DNA of 64,000 nucleotides from Nymphaea colorata (Eukaryota > Streptophyta > Magnoliopsida > Nymphaeales > Nymphaeaceae). Both the position numbers and the translations under genes were made by a program. Under the pieces are notes generated by a model, which was given only the letters and a program-made list of their open reading frames with translations, had not been told where the DNA came from and did no database searches. Positions 21,987 to 34,100 of this stretch are shown piece after piece; the first letter of the stretch is position 1; the number at the start of each line of letters is the position of its first letter. Location of the stretch: contig NC_045142.1 in assembly GCF_008831285.2 (NCBI RefSeq), forward strand, positions 22,443,300 through 22,507,299. The letters are read 5' to 3'.

Positions 21987-24874
21987 TGGTGGGAACCTAG
22001 ACCCGACTAGCGATTTCTATGCCTGAGAATAGATCCCAAGTCCAGGATCAACTCGCGGGAGCCTAAAGTCCACACTTAAGTAAATTATATTTACAAAACT
22101 TTTCTCGCCGGACAGCAACCCCGGCTTAATAGTACTCTGGGTATAAGATACAAGTATGTTTTCCCTATCCCAAGTCTTCAATCCTATTACAACACTGAGG
22201 GGATTAAGGCTAGTACAAACACGAGCGATACAGATTTAACTCTCACAACTCACTCATCATTTGTTCCCAAACCATGCATACAATCCCTAAGAACGGCCAA
22301 ACCATGCCCTTTCCCGTTGGTGGTCTAGCTACTCACAGTCGTGTCCTTGGCAAGGTGCCTTGGAGGGACTACCGACAGTAGCAAATAGCTAGAGCCTGGC
22401 TTAGAAAGCAAATGCACCCAATATCCCCGTTCTATAGGATGTTTAGAAGTTACCTAGCCGATGAGAGATCGACTTAAACAGCAATAGGATCCGAGAGAAA
22501 ACCAGTGGCTTAGCCACTCTCGGATATCACAGCAAGGAGGTGGAGTGGAGGCTAGACCCGCCTGGTCTAGGACGCCTGGTCTTCTAGTAAGAGCTGGCAA
22601 GAGTGGTAGAGGATCATGACAACAGAAATGGATGGTGTACGGCTGCTGCAGGCCTCGGTCGGCCAAGAGAGACAGCAAAGTGATGGAGGAGTGCCTGGAT
22701 GGAGGCAGGGGCTCGGCCCACCTGGCCGAGGTCACCTTGGCGCCTAGGAAGATGTCGGGAGATGGAGATTAATTGCTAAGGGGTTGGTTATGGCTTAGAG
22801 ATAGACTAAGGGTCAGGCGTATGATGGTGGAGGGTTAATCCTAAGAGAGAGTGAAATTAAGGCAGGGTGAGATGGCTCCTCATGATGCGAGGTGGCTCTT
22901 AATGAGTCTGGTCGGTTATGAGGATGTGTTACACCAAGAGAGGGAGCCAAGGGTTATGCGATTTCCATTGGGAGGTTGTGAACGTATGGCTTGGGTAATG
23001 ATGGAGTAGGGATGTATTAAAATGGTCTAATGATGAAGGGGAGAGGTGGCAGCTAGGAGTTAATCTCTTGAGGTCATGGGTTGGCTTTAGGGACGGTTAC
23101 AAGAAGAAAGGGAGGCCAACGGGTAGAGGAGGTGAAGGATGCGAGTGAAGGGGGTGAACCGTTGTAGCTGGAGTGTAATGATGAGGAGGACACTTGGCGA
23201 GGGATGAAATTAACTTACCTTTATGCGTGGCCAAGTGTGGAGCTCTTTAAAATGAGAAGCGTTATATAACGCTTGAACTAATGAAGGGAAGCCGAAGGGA
23301 AAGAAGAGGAGTGAGCGCCCACGGGTTTGGACTCTTTAACGCTATTCCCTTGAGTTTACCAAACTGCCCTTTTCAAATAGCCAGTAATCAATTAGTCAAT
23401 TAATGACCATGGGCAAACTTGGAATTGGCAGAAAAGATTGGACGTCGATCGGGTTTCGCCGGGGTTAGTGCAGCGTTGAGTATTTCCGGTGGCAGAAATG
23501 GATTTCCGATCGTTGGCTAGAACTCACTCAATTCTCATCCGAATTGGTTGAAACTTGGACAAATTGCAGCTAAGATCTGGGCGATCTTAACTGAACCAAC
23601 GAGAGAGTGAAAACTGCCTTGCCCTTGCTCAGAATTGATCTGAACTTCCTCCCAATTTGCTGTTCTATTCCTGCTATTCTGTGTATGATATTGCGCACGA
23701 TTTGGGAAAGACGAGCAGGGAACAAATCTCCTTCCTCGACAGCAACTCAAGTACGATGCTGGATTGATTGCTGCTGTCGTGGACTAGTTTTCAAGGGGAT
23801 TAACCAGTCAATTTCGCTGAAATCCTATTGGCCGTCTACCAATGGAATTCCGACGAGCTCTCTCGGTTTCTCACCTTGAAAATCAGTCCTCTAAGAGCTA
23901 GCGTCGATCCTCCTTTCCGGCTCTTTCTCTCTGTTTTTAACAGAGAACAAGGGGCCTACTAGGGACGATTTCAACTAGTCCTATGCTCTGTTCAAGTAGG
24001 GAAGGAGCCGGGAGATTAACGGCACCTACCTCCTCTCTTGCAGCCGGAGTCTTGTGCTTGGGTACTAGGCGACTAGAGCCACGAGTCGCTCTCCTCCAAG
24101 CCTTCCCGATTATCTTCTCCAGCCTCTAACTCCTTCCGGGGATGACGAAGTTGCACAGTGAGAAGATGGCGATTCAGTTGGGGAATTTGTGCGTAGGAAG
24201 AAGGTGCTCCAAGAGGATTTCCGATGGCCTCAAGGAACGTCTTCAAACCTGTTTTGCTTCAAACAGAGCCACGGGTTGGAGCCTTTGGATTCCGATCACC
24301 GGCGGTAAGACGATGAAGGGAAGAGAGAGGCAAGAGCCAATTCACACGAAAAACTCAACTTCTAATTCTTGATTGCATAATGAAAAAAGACTTACAAAAG
24401 AGTTTAAGTACTTGAAATAAAACCGGTTCTTAACATGAGAACCGAGACACTTGCTGAAATGAAACGACTCAACTATAAAGCAAAAGCATAAAAGGAGACC
24501 GAGACGAGACGTCTCGAATGTTTAGTGAGTTTAACCTCTCCCGCACGGGTTCAGCCACATAACTTGCCTAAGTTAGGCCTTAAGCTTGCCACGCGTGGAC
24601 TGGGTCAGGACTAGACTCAGGGTTCGAACTCGCTATAACCGGATCTATGTCTAGTTCCCGTGCCTGTTCTGCCTTGAAGTCTTCAGCCCGCTGCCCGCGC
24701 TCCGCTGATGATGCTCCGCCCACACCGCCCGCTGCATCAACTTCCAGTTCTATGTTAGCCTCCCTTAGCTCATCTATGTTTTTCATCATGTTGGCCGATG
24801 GTGCTTGACTCTCTTGGCCTTGCTTGGTCGTGCTGGCCCTAGTTCTCGGCCTCCTGGTGGGAAGGTCTGCATCA
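21987..24874 (-). repeat. chromovirus 3' LTR (2888 bp)
   Basis: Matches the other LTR nearly base for base outside indels; in 22021-22140 I count two substitutions. It lacks a 190-bp block present in the 5' LTR at 31272-31461, carries 53 bp (23003-23055) and a 14-bp duplication (near 22566-22579) missing from the other, and has two extra single bases. These account exactly for the length difference of 121 bp. Confidence 0.93.
23257..23274 (-). promoter_or_regulatory. 18-bp palindrome containing TATA box, 3' LTR
   Basis: AAGCGTTATATAACGCTT is a perfect palindrome with TATATAA at its centre, in the middle of the LTR where the U3 promoter is expected. The 5' LTR keeps it unchanged at 31910-31927. 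Function as promoter is inference. Confidence 0.55.
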
Positions 24875-24891
24875 GATCCTCCCTCCTTACC
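24875..24891 (-). promoter_or_regulatory. chromovirus polypurine tract
   Basis: The minus strand reads GGTAAGGAGGGAGGATC directly before the 3' LTR start TGATGCAGACC. Position and purine content fit the plus-strand primer for reverse transcription. Confidence 0.8.
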
Positions 24892-24909
24892 TCGAGCTTG
24901 CCCCCAAGC

Positions 24910-26811
24910 TCATGCAGTGGGAAAGTGATCAACTATCTTCTCAAATTCTTCCCACGAAGTGCCGTTGTCTGGTCCTTCCCATTCAACCATAACTTCATGA
25001 CATAGTCTACCATTCCGATGAACATGTCTATGTTTAAGAATTCGGTATGGTGTTGGTTGTTGTTGGCTCGAAATTTCTTCAATCTGCCTTGGCACTTCCC
25101 CAACGTGCGGTTTCAGCCGAGAAACATGAAAGACTGGATGCACTAAGGCCGTTTGTGGGAGGCCCAATCTGTAAGCTGCTTTCCCAATCTTTTGTAGCAC
25201 TGGGAATGGCCCAAAAAACCTTGGTAAAAGTTTAGAGTAAGGCTGCCCTAAGAGAGACCTTTGCCTCAAGGGTAATCTTTTAAGCCATACATAGTCTCCT
25301 ACCATAAATTCACGATCCTTCCTGCCCTTGTCATATGTCTGTTTCATTCGATTTTGGGCTTTGATGATATTCTTCTTGATTGACGCTAGCACCTCTTCCC
25401 TTGTGCGTAGCTCACAATCAACCTTATCTTCCTTTGCCGTGCCTTCTTCATATTTTGGAATTGTTGGGGGAGGAATTCCATAGAGAGCTTCATATGGAGT
25501 GGTCTGAGTAGACGAGTGCCAACTCGTATTGTAGGACCATTCGGCCCATGACAGATACTTTACCCAAGAGTTGGGTCTTTCTCCTGCAAAGCAACGGAGA
25601 TATGTTTCTAAAGAACGGTTGACCACTTCACTTTGCCCATCGGTTTGAGGATGGTGGGCAGTACTGAATTGGATCATTGTCCCCATCTGCTTCATATATT
25701 CTCTCCAAAATTCGCTCATGAAGATTGAATCTCTATCGCAGACTATTGTCTGAGGCATGCCATGTAGTTTCCCTACGTGATCTTGGTACTTAGTAGCCAC
25801 CATCTGTCCATGATATTTCTTAGGCAAGGGAACGAAGTGGCTATAGTTTGTTAACCTGTCGACCACCACGAGTACGGCTTCCTTGTTTTCTGATCGTGGA
25901 AGGGCATCTATGAAATCCATGGTGACATCGGTCCATGGCTTTTCTGGCACTGGTAAGGGATTGAGATGGCCCAGAGGCTTAATTCCCTCATACTTTTCAC
26001 GTTGGCAAATTTGACACTGTTTAACATAATTCCTCACGTCTGCCTTCATTCCGGTCCACCAAAATTGAGCCTTCACTCGGTGGAGTGTTTTGACTACTCC
26101 TTCATGGCCTGCTGATGGAGTGGAATGAAAATGTTGTAGTAATTCTTGCTTTAGGGCCGATTTAGGTGGAACCACCGTGCGGTTCTTTCTCATAAGTAAT
26201 TTGCCCTTGATGGTATAATGGGGAATGGTCCCCGGTTTTTGAGTGATGGAGGCTTTGATGAGCCTCAACCCTTCGTCCTCTAGTTGCTCATTAGCTATTT
26301 GGTCCCATAAATTGGTCCTTATGATTGAAAGTGTCAAGAATTGTTCACCCAACCTTGATAGTGCATCTGCCGCGGTATTGTCTAGCCCTTTCTTATACTC
26401 GATTTCAAAATCGTATCCAAGGAGTTTGGCCAACCACCTTTGTTGTGTTGGTGTTGAAACTCGTTGTTTGAGCATGTATTTAAGGCTGTTCTGATCTGTC
26501 TTCACGATGAATCTTCGGCCTATGAGGGAAGGCCTCCATTTCTCAACTGACAACACTATGGCAAGAAGTTCTTTCTCGTATGTCGATAGCGGTTTGGCCC
26601 GATTGGTGAGAGCCTTTGACATATATGCTATAGGGTGATTTTCTTGGCTGAGGACAGCTCCTATGCCAACGTCACAAGCATCCGTTTCAATAGTGAAAGG
26701 TTTGCTAAAATCGGGCAAGGTGAGAACAGGTGCTGTCATGAGTGCCGATTTCAATTTCTCAAATGCCTCTCTTGCTTTAACTGACCAAGCGAATGCTCCT
26801 TTCTTAGTCAT
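24910..26811 (-). pseudogene. chromovirus pol: RNase H, integrase, chromodomain
   Basis: An open 633-codon frame. RNase H occupies about residues 38-155 (FTIETDACDVGIGAVLSQ; catalytic Asp44, Glu80, Asp106, Asp149 in AADALSR). The integrase zinc finger is H229, H236, C266, C269, and the catalytic core has D299, D359 and E395 with the canonical 35-residue spacing. The C-terminal integrase part has RFFGPFPVL and HPVFHVSRLKPHVG, and a chromodomain follows (residues about 588-630, HEVMVEWEGPDNGTSWEEF). All key residues are present, so this portion looks undamaged. Just upstream in the same frame a TAA (26874-26872) separates it from RT, so it is only a piece of the polyprotein. The chromodomain of related elements guides integration into marked chromatin. 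Confidence 0.92.
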
Positions 26812-26871
26812 TTGGGTTAATGGGGCGGCTATGAGCCCGTAGCCTTGAATGAATCTTCTATAATAGCCGGT

Positions 26872-27302
26872 TTACCCAAGAAATCCACGGAGGCTTTTCA
26901 AGTCTTTAGGCAAAGGCCAGTTGTTCATTGCCTCTAATTTTTCAGGGTCTGCTTTTACCCCTTCTTTGGATACTATGTGCCCAAGATATCCGATTGAGGG
27001 TTGGCCAAAGCTGCATTTTGACCTCTTAGCATAAAGACGATGTTCCCTCAAAATTTGTAAGGCCGTGGCCAAGTGGGCAGCATGTTGCTCTACTGACTGT
27101 CTATATACGAGGATGTCATCAAAGAATACCAAGATGAAGTTTCTAAGATACCTCCTGAAAACATCATTCATGCACCTCTGGAATGTGGTGGGTGCATTGG
27201 TTAAGCCAAAAGGCATCACCAAGAACTCATAGTGTCCATCGTGAGTTCTAAAAGCTGTTTTTGGAATGTCTTCATCGTGCATTCTAATCTGGTGGTAGCC
27301 TG
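26872..27302 (-). pseudogene. chromovirus pol: reverse transcriptase, second part
   Basis: This frame holds [19 protein letters not shown], the TFQRCMN block and the catalytic FFDDILVY motif, then LGHIVSKEGVKADPEK and LRGFLG. It is entered by a one-base frameshift near 27302, just after the conserved FSKIDLR that ends the upstream frame, and is closed by a TAA at 26874-26872 where related elements have a leucine codon. The polymerase active-site Asp pair is intact. Its role is copying the element's RNA into DNA in cytoplasmic particles. Confidence 0.92.
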
Positions 27303-28712
27303 CCGTAGGTCTATTTTGGAAAACACAGAGGCACCGGTTAACTCATCTAGAAGTTCGTCGATTACCGGTATTGGATGCCGGTCCTTCACGGTTGCCTCAT
27401 TTAGTGCTCTATAGTCCACGCAGAATTGCCATGTGTTATCTTTCTTTTTAACTAGTAAGACTGGCGAGGAGAAAGGACTGCAGCTGGGGTGTATGATACC
27501 ACCCTCTATCATTTCCTTAAACAATCTTTCAATTTCTGCTTTTTGGTGATGACCATAACGATAAGGCCGAACGTTGACAGGTTCAGCGCCCTGATTCATG
27601 ATGATTCTATGGTCATAAGCTCGACGTGGAGGAAGTCCCTTTGGTTCCTCAAAGAGATCTGAAAACTGTTCAAGCATGTGTTGAACCTCGGCTGGTATAT
27701 TTTCTTCTTGCTCATCTTTGGCAGGTATGTCCGTGGCCATAGTAACAACCCAAAACGCTGGTTGTTGGGCGACTAGAGCTTTAAGTGCTGCCTTTGGTTC
27801 AAGGTTGGTATTTACTGCCTTTAGGGTGACGTTTTGGTCACCTCCCTCCTTAGCAAAAGACATACTCATGTCTTTGAAATTCCAAGAGATGTCCCCTAGC
27901 GTCTCTAGCCATTGTACCCCCAATACCACATTGACACCACCGATGGGGAGTACTAAAAGATCAACCGTGAATGGTACCTTTTGCATGCATAGTAGGACCC
28001 CTTTGCATTTTTGTGTGCATACGAGTTTGGATCCATCTCCTACCATGACTGAGATTGGCTGTTGTTCTTCTAGTGGGCACCCAACTGCTTGAGCTGCTTC
28101 TTTACTAACAAAATTGTGTGTAGCACCCGAGTCTAGGAGTACTACTACTTTATGCTTTCCAATCTTACCAACAACTCTCATGGCATTCGGTCTTTTTGGG
28201 TCTGTCAAGGCATGACATGTCCCTTCAATAGTCTCAGATGCACTTGTATCAGTCTTGGCCTCATTCGGACTAGGTGGATTTGTGTCTTGGCTAGACTCTT
28301 CTTCTTCTTCATCGCTTTCATCAATGACTTCAAAAACTTGAAGATTTTTGCACTTGTGAGTACAACTCCATGGTTCCTTACAATTGAAACATTGATTGTT
28401 TTTTATCATTTGTTCCCTCTCTTGCCTAGTTATGTAAGTGGTAGGCACTCGATCACGGTAGAGGGGTTTTTGTTCTTCTCGTTTGTAGGGCATAGGCTTT
28501 CTTGGTGGTAGCCCTTTGTGCTTGGTTGGCTCGTTGCCCTTGTAGGGTTTTCGTAAGGCATTCTTGCGCCTATTTCTCTCTTCTACTGCTCGAGCCTCTG
28601 CAAAACATTCAACCAAATCGGTGTATTTTCTTCGCTGTACGTCTATCTTGACTTCTTCTTTGACGCCGCCAATGTAGGCACCGATTAGTGACTTGGTGGT
28701 CCAATCAACCAT
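27303..28712 (-). pseudogene. chromovirus gag C-terminus, protease, RT first part
   Basis: Continues gag after a TGA at 28748-28746. A CCHC-like knuckle [14 protein letters not shown] lies at 28391-28350. The protease active site [11 protein letters not shown] is near residues 192-202 (about 28137-28108), and the RT start has [23 protein letters not shown] and FSKIDLR with catalytic Asp468. The frame then shifts. The ATG at 28712 is an internal methionine rather than a true start, since gag begins at 29648 in the same frame. Confidence 0.92.
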
Positions 28713-28745
28713 GGATGAAAGACTTTCAAATTTGCTTTGGTATTC

Positions 28746-29648
28746 TCAGACTGAGGACGTTTGTACCAAATCTTTAAGTTCTATGTCAAAATCCGTGTAG
28801 GCTGATTCACCAAATCGTGTTTGCAAACCCTCACTGAAATTTTCCCAAGTGATGTTGGGCTGATGGCGTTTGAACCAACGATACCACTTCATAGCTTCTC
28901 CATCGAAGTTGAGGATAGCTGTTGTAACCCATTCATTCTCCGGGACGCTATGGCAATCAAAATACTCTTCAACCTTGAAGAGCCAATCTTTGGCATCAAT
29001 CCCTGTAAAACGTGGGAAGTCAATCTTAACGGTTGGGGTTCTTCTTCTTGGCTGGGTATGGTTGCGTCTGCCTCTAAAGGGTTCTCCGTCAACAAACACC
29101 ATATCCTCATCTTCCTCACTTTCATCTTTGCCCTGGTTCTTACTAAAATGCTGGTTTTGGGGCGTTTGTTGCGGGCTGCTAGAGCCGAACCTAAAATGGA
29201 AATCGGACCCTTGTTGGTGTCCCTTGCTTCCTGTGCCTTCGGGTTGCCTGGTGCCATTATGGCCGAAGTGATTGAACTGGTTAAAACTGCTGAAAAAAGG
29301 TGGGACAAATTGGTTGTTCATTGGTGCCTTGCCTTTGTCCTGATTCAGGGTGGGGCCTTGTGTGGTTCGGTCCAATTGTTCCATTCTTTTCATCAACGTG
29401 TTTTGGCCAGCAATTAAAGAAGTCATCATTTGCTTCATCTGGTCCCATTCATCAAGTTTACTAAGGGACTTCTTGTATTCGTGTAGTTCATGACGCATTT
29501 GGTTCATGCTGGACTCAAGGGAATTCACTCGGCCTTGGTGTAAGGCTTCCATATCAAGTAAGTTGGATTCGATTTGTTCTTATCGACTGGAAGTCTCAAC
29601 TTCTTGCTCGGGAGAATCATGGACAGTGGGTTTGGCCTTCTTCCCCAT
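28746..29648 (-). pseudogene. chromovirus gag
   Basis: The probable start is the ATG at 29648-29646 (MGKKAKPTVHDSPEQ), followed after 22 codons by an in-frame TAA at 29582-29580. The frame continues from MEALHQGRVNSLE with a coiled-coil-like N-terminal region, a Gln/Ser-rich linker and the retrotransposon gag core (VKIDFPRFTGIDAKDWLFKV, MKWYRWFKRHQPNITWENF, LQTRFG), and ends at a TGA (28748-28746). The frame is kept across both stops into the protease part, so gag and pol formed one polyprotein. Gag forms the particle shell. Confidence 0.9.
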
Positions 29649-30503
29649 TGAAATTTCTGCTCTTAGTCCTGTCGCACGGCTGATCCAACAATCAACGATC
29701 TGCTGCTACCGCTAAAGACTGAAGAGGAAACCTCTTGTTAGTGGGCTGGTTGCTAGAAATTCTTCAGAAAACCAGGGCTGCTGTAAATTCAATAACTTCA
29801 CTTCCAGAACTCTAAAAATCATGAAACTTGGTTGAAAAATACTAGACACACAAGGGAATCCAATGGCACCAAGTTCAGTTTCTAATTCCTCCCCAATCTA
29901 AGTCGATCGGCCTAGAAAGTCACGCCTGGACCTCGTTTGTCAAGCTGGTCGCTCGTTCTTCAGCCGCGCAGGAAACTTCCAGCGACAGGGGTCCACTCAA
30001 AAAATCACAACTTTTCAACCGTAACTCTAAAAAATCTGAAATTTTAACTGGAGATACCTGAAACGTAGGCGCTTCCAACAAGCCTAAACTCGACCAATTC
30101 CGACGGCAGAGGTGACAGCGCCGGCCACCGGAATCCGGCATAGTTTCTGGTCTTTCAGAAACTGTAATGTGCTTGCTGTGAATGTGTAATTTGGCCTTTG
30201 CTGTGCCAATTTAACTCCGTTTCTCACGAAACTTGGACAGAATGTCTCCGAAATATTTACAAACAGGTTGGTAGGAAGCCCGCTCACAGATCACCAAAAC
30301 TTTGCCTGATATCCTTGTTCGATTGGTCTGGACTGTTTTCACTTTTCTTCAGACAGCTGCTACTCAAACGCTACCAGCTATGAAATCCGAGTGTAAACTT
30401 CCAAAACTCCACTTAAATCTGATATAATCTTGTGCCAAACTCGAAAATCCTCTGCTATACTCTGAAAACCAAACTGAAATTTACCACTGGCTGCCGCAAG
30501 TGT
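29649..30503 (-). other. chromovirus untranslated leader
   Basis: About 855 bases between PBS and gag start. No conserved ORF; the short frames here have no recognisable motif. Confidence 0.75.
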
Positions 30504-30515
30504 GCTCTGATACCA
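30504..30515 (-). promoter_or_regulatory. chromovirus primer binding site (tRNA-Met type)
   Basis: The minus strand reads TGGTATCAGAGC two bases inside the 5' LTR end, complementary to the 3' end of initiator tRNA-Met. Confidence 0.9.
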
Positions 30516-30517
30516 AC

Positions 30518-33500
30518 TGGTGGGAACCTAGACCCGGGTAGCGATTTCTACGCCTGAGAATAGATCCCAAGTCCAGGATCAACTCGCGGGAGCCTAAAGT
30601 CCACACTTAAGTAAATTATATTTACAAAACTTTTCCCGCCGGACAGCAACCCCGGCTTAATAGTACCCTGGGTATAAGATACAAGTATGTTTTCCTATCC
30701 CAAGTCTTCAATCCTATTACAACACTGAGGGGATTAAGGCTAGTACAAACGCGAGCGATACAGATTTAACTCTCACAACTCACTCATCATTCGTTCCCAA
30801 ACCATGCATACAATCCCTAAGAACGGCCAAACCATGCCCTTTCCCGTGGGTGGTCTAGCTACTCGCAGTCGTGTCCTTGGCAAGGTGCCTTGGAGGGACT
30901 ACCGACAGTAGCAAATAGCTAGAGTCTGGCTTAGAAAGCAAATGCACCCAATATCCCCGTTCTATAGGATGTTTAGAAGTTACCTAGCCGATGAGAGATT
31001 GACTTAAACAGCAATAGGATCCGAGAGAAAACCAGTGGCTTAGCCACTCTCGGATATCACAGCAAGGAGGTGGAGTGGAGGCTAGACCCGCCTGGTCTTC
31101 TAGTAAGAGCTGGCAAGAGTGATAGAGGATCACGACAACAGAAATGGATGGTGTATGGCTGCTGCAGGCCTCGGTCGGCCAAGAGAGACAGCAAAGTGAT
31201 GGAGGAGCGCCTGGATGGAGGCAGGGGCTCGGCCCACCTGGCCGAGGTCACCTTGGCACCTAGGAAGATGTCGGGAGATGGTTGCAGCGAGGGAGGCTGC
31301 AAGATGTCTTACTTGCTGTAGTAGAGATGCTAACTTGATCACGTGCAATCCTTGGAGATGAACCTAGCTAATGGACTCCAAGGGGTCAAACCGAGCCCGG
31401 AACAAGGAGTGAGCTCGGAGTGGGATTAGGTAGGCTCGATTTGGGTTAGGTTGTATAGAGCCGGGAGATGGAGATTAATTGCTAAGGGGTTGGTTATGAC
31501 TTAGAGATAGACTAAGGGTCAGGCGTATGATGGTGGAGGGTTAATCCTAAGAGAGAGTGAAATTAAGGCAGGGTGAGATGGCTCCTCATGATGAGAGGTG
31601 GCTCTTAATGAGTCTGGTCGGTTATGAGGATGTGTTACACCAAGAGAGGGAGCCAAGGGTTATGCGATTTCCATTGGGAGGTTGTGAACGTATGGCTTGG
31701 GTAATGATGGAGTTAATCTCTTGAGGTTGTGGGTTGGCTTTAGGGACGGTTACAAGAAGAAAGGGAGGCCAACGGGTAGAGGAGGTGAAGGATGCGAGTG
31801 AAGGGGGTGAACCGTTGTGGCTGGAGTGTAATGATGAGGAGGACACTTGGCGAGGGATGAAATTAACTTACCTTTATGCGTGGCCAAGTGTGGAGCTCTT
31901 TAAAATGAGAAGCGTTATATAACGCTTGAACTAATGAAGGGAAGCCGAAGGGAAAGAAGAGGAGTGAGCGCCCACGGGTTTGGACTCTTTAACGCTATTC
32001 CCTTGAGTTTACCAAACTGCCCTTTTCAAATAGCCAGTAATCAATTAGTCAATTAATGACCATGGGCAAACTTGGAATTGGCAGAAAAGATTGGACGTCG
32101 ATCGGGTTTTGCCGGGGTTAGTGCAGCGTTGAGTATTTCCGGTGGCAGAAATGGATTTCTGATCGTTGGCTAGAACTCACTGAATTCTCATCCGAATTGG
32201 TTGAAACTTGGACAAATTGCAGCTAAGATCTGGGCGATCTTAACTGAACCAACGAGAGAGTGAAAACTGCCTTGCCCTTGCTCAGAATTGATCTGAACTT
32301 CCTCCCAATTTGCTGTTCTATTCCTGCTATTCTGTGTATGATATTGCGCACGATTTGGGAAAGACGAGCAGGGAACAAATCTCCTTCCTCGACAGCAACT
32401 CAAGTACGATGCTGGATTGATGCTGCTGTCGTGGACGAGTTTTCAAGGGGATTAACCAGTCAATTTCGCTGAAATCCTATTGGCCGTCTACCAATGGAAT
32501 TCCGACGAGCTCTCTCGGTTTCTCACCTTGAAAATCAGTCCTCTAAGAGCTAGTGTCGATCCTCTTTTCCGGCTCTTTCTCTCTGTTTTTAACAGAGATC
32601 AAGGGGCCTACTAGGGACGATTTCAACTAGTCCTATGCTCTGCTCAAGTAGGGAAGGAGCCGGGAGATTAACGGCACCTACCTCCTCTCTTGCAGCCGGA
32701 GTCTTGTGCTTGGGTACTAGGCGACTAGAGCCACGAGTTGCTCTCCTCCAAGCCTTCCCAATTATCTTCTCCAGCCTCTAACTCCTTCCGGGGATGACGA
32801 AGTTGCACAGTGAGAAGATGGCGATTCAGTCGGGGAATTTGTGCGTAGGAAGAAGGTGCTCCAAGAGGATTTCCGATGGCCTCAAGGAACGTCTTCAAAC
32901 CTGTTTTGCTTCAACCAGAGCCACGGGTTGGAGCCTTTGGATTCCGATCACCGGCGGTAAGACGATGAAGGGAAGAGAGAGGCAAGAGCCAATTCACACG
33001 AAAAACTCAACTTCTAATTCTTGATTGCATAATGAAAAAAGACTTACAAAAGAGTTTAAGTACTTGAAATAAAACCGGTTCTTAACATGAGAACCGAGAC
33101 ACTTGCTGAAATGAAACGACTCAACTATAAAGCAAAAGCATAAAAGGAGACAGAGACGAGACGTCTCGAATGTTTAGTGAGTTTGACCTCTCCCTCACGG
33201 GTTCAGCCACATAACTTGCCTAAGTTAGGCCTTAGGCTTGCCACGCGTGGACTGGGTCAGGACTAGACTCAGGGTTCGAACTCGCTATAACCGGATCTAG
33301 GTCTAGTTCCCGTGCCTGTTCTGCCATGAAGTCTTCAGCCCGCTGCCCGCGCTCCGCTGATGATGCTCCGCCCACACCGCCCGCTGCATCAACTTCCAGT
33401 TCTATGTTAGCCTCCCTTAGCTCATCTATGCTTTTCATCATGTTGGCCGATGGTGCTTGACTCTCTTGGCCTTGCTTGGCCGTGCTGGCCCTAGTTCTCG

Positions 33501-33526
33501 GCCTCCTGGTGGGAAGGTCTGCATCA
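30518..33526 (-). repeat. chromovirus 5' LTR (3009 bp)
   Basis: Full-length partner of 21987-24874. It has the 190-bp block absent from the 3' LTR, bounded by CGGGAGATGG at 31272 and 31462, and lacks the 53-bp and 14-bp blocks. It has the same TATA-containing palindrome at 31910-31927. Confidence 0.93.
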
Positions 33527-34100
33527 GGAACCTTCAACAATATATATTTATTTGGGCAATAGTGAAAATGAATCCATTCTATAGACCATTTGTTTCTAAT
33601 AAATGTTTATAACAATCGGAATCAGAACCGAAACCCAAAGCGAAACAACCTGCAAGCTGTCGGTAAGATAATTCAGTATACTAGATTTAAAAAAACCAAG
33701 TGAAAAATAGAAAAGAAAAAATCTTAAAAGTATTTAAAGATAATTAAATAACAACATGGGGCAACAGCCACTGAATAAAATAGGTTTGCCGAACAATTCA
33801 AATTGACTTAAATTAATTCAGACAAACTTTTATAAACACTGTTCTCAAATGCATGACATTTTAGTGAACCTCTTGCTAGTGGAGAAAACCCTTCTTTGTT
33901 ACGGGTGAGCGACAGTGAACCTGCCGCCTGCATGCATGAGGGGCAGAAGCTCTACTCGTCCCCTTTACCCCAGGTTCTAGAGAAACATCAAAACCAGGTG
34001 AATTTATGCTCACTCCCTTCAGTTTAGGAGTAGCTCCTGCCAACCTTTATGGTTCATGAGAATAATGGTCATGGTATTGGAACTGACTACCTGACTCTCA
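33527..34100. other. non-coding flank, no feature recognised
   Basis: Follows the chromovirus directly. AT-rich, with no ORF of interest and no terminus seen. Confidence 0.5.

Larger units (their letters stand above)
21987..33526 (-). mobile_element. Ty3/Gypsy chromovirus, near-complete with both LTRs
   Basis: An 11540-bp element on the minus strand: 5' LTR 30518-33526, PBS 30504-30515, gag from 29648, protease, RT, RNase H, integrase and a C-terminal chromodomain to 24910, PPT 24875-24891, 3' LTR 21987-24874. Both LTRs begin TGGTGGGAACC and end CTGCATCA in plus-strand reading. The flanking pentamers GGAAA (21982-21986) and GGAAC (33527-33531) are a likely target duplication with one change. 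Coding lesions are few: nonsense codons at 29582 and 28748, a frameshift near 27302 and a nonsense codon at 26874. It interrupts duplicated segment B. The chromodomain places it in the chromoviruses; I leave the clade open. Confidence 0.93.

Noticed and set aside
24142-24372. 76-codon frame repeated at 32794-33024
   Set aside because: Lies in both LTRs, which is why it is conserved; no protein family resemblance.
28821-29417. 198-codon plus-strand frame opposite chromovirus gag
   Set aside because: Shadow of gag on the other strand; no motif, and the minus strand explains the sequence.
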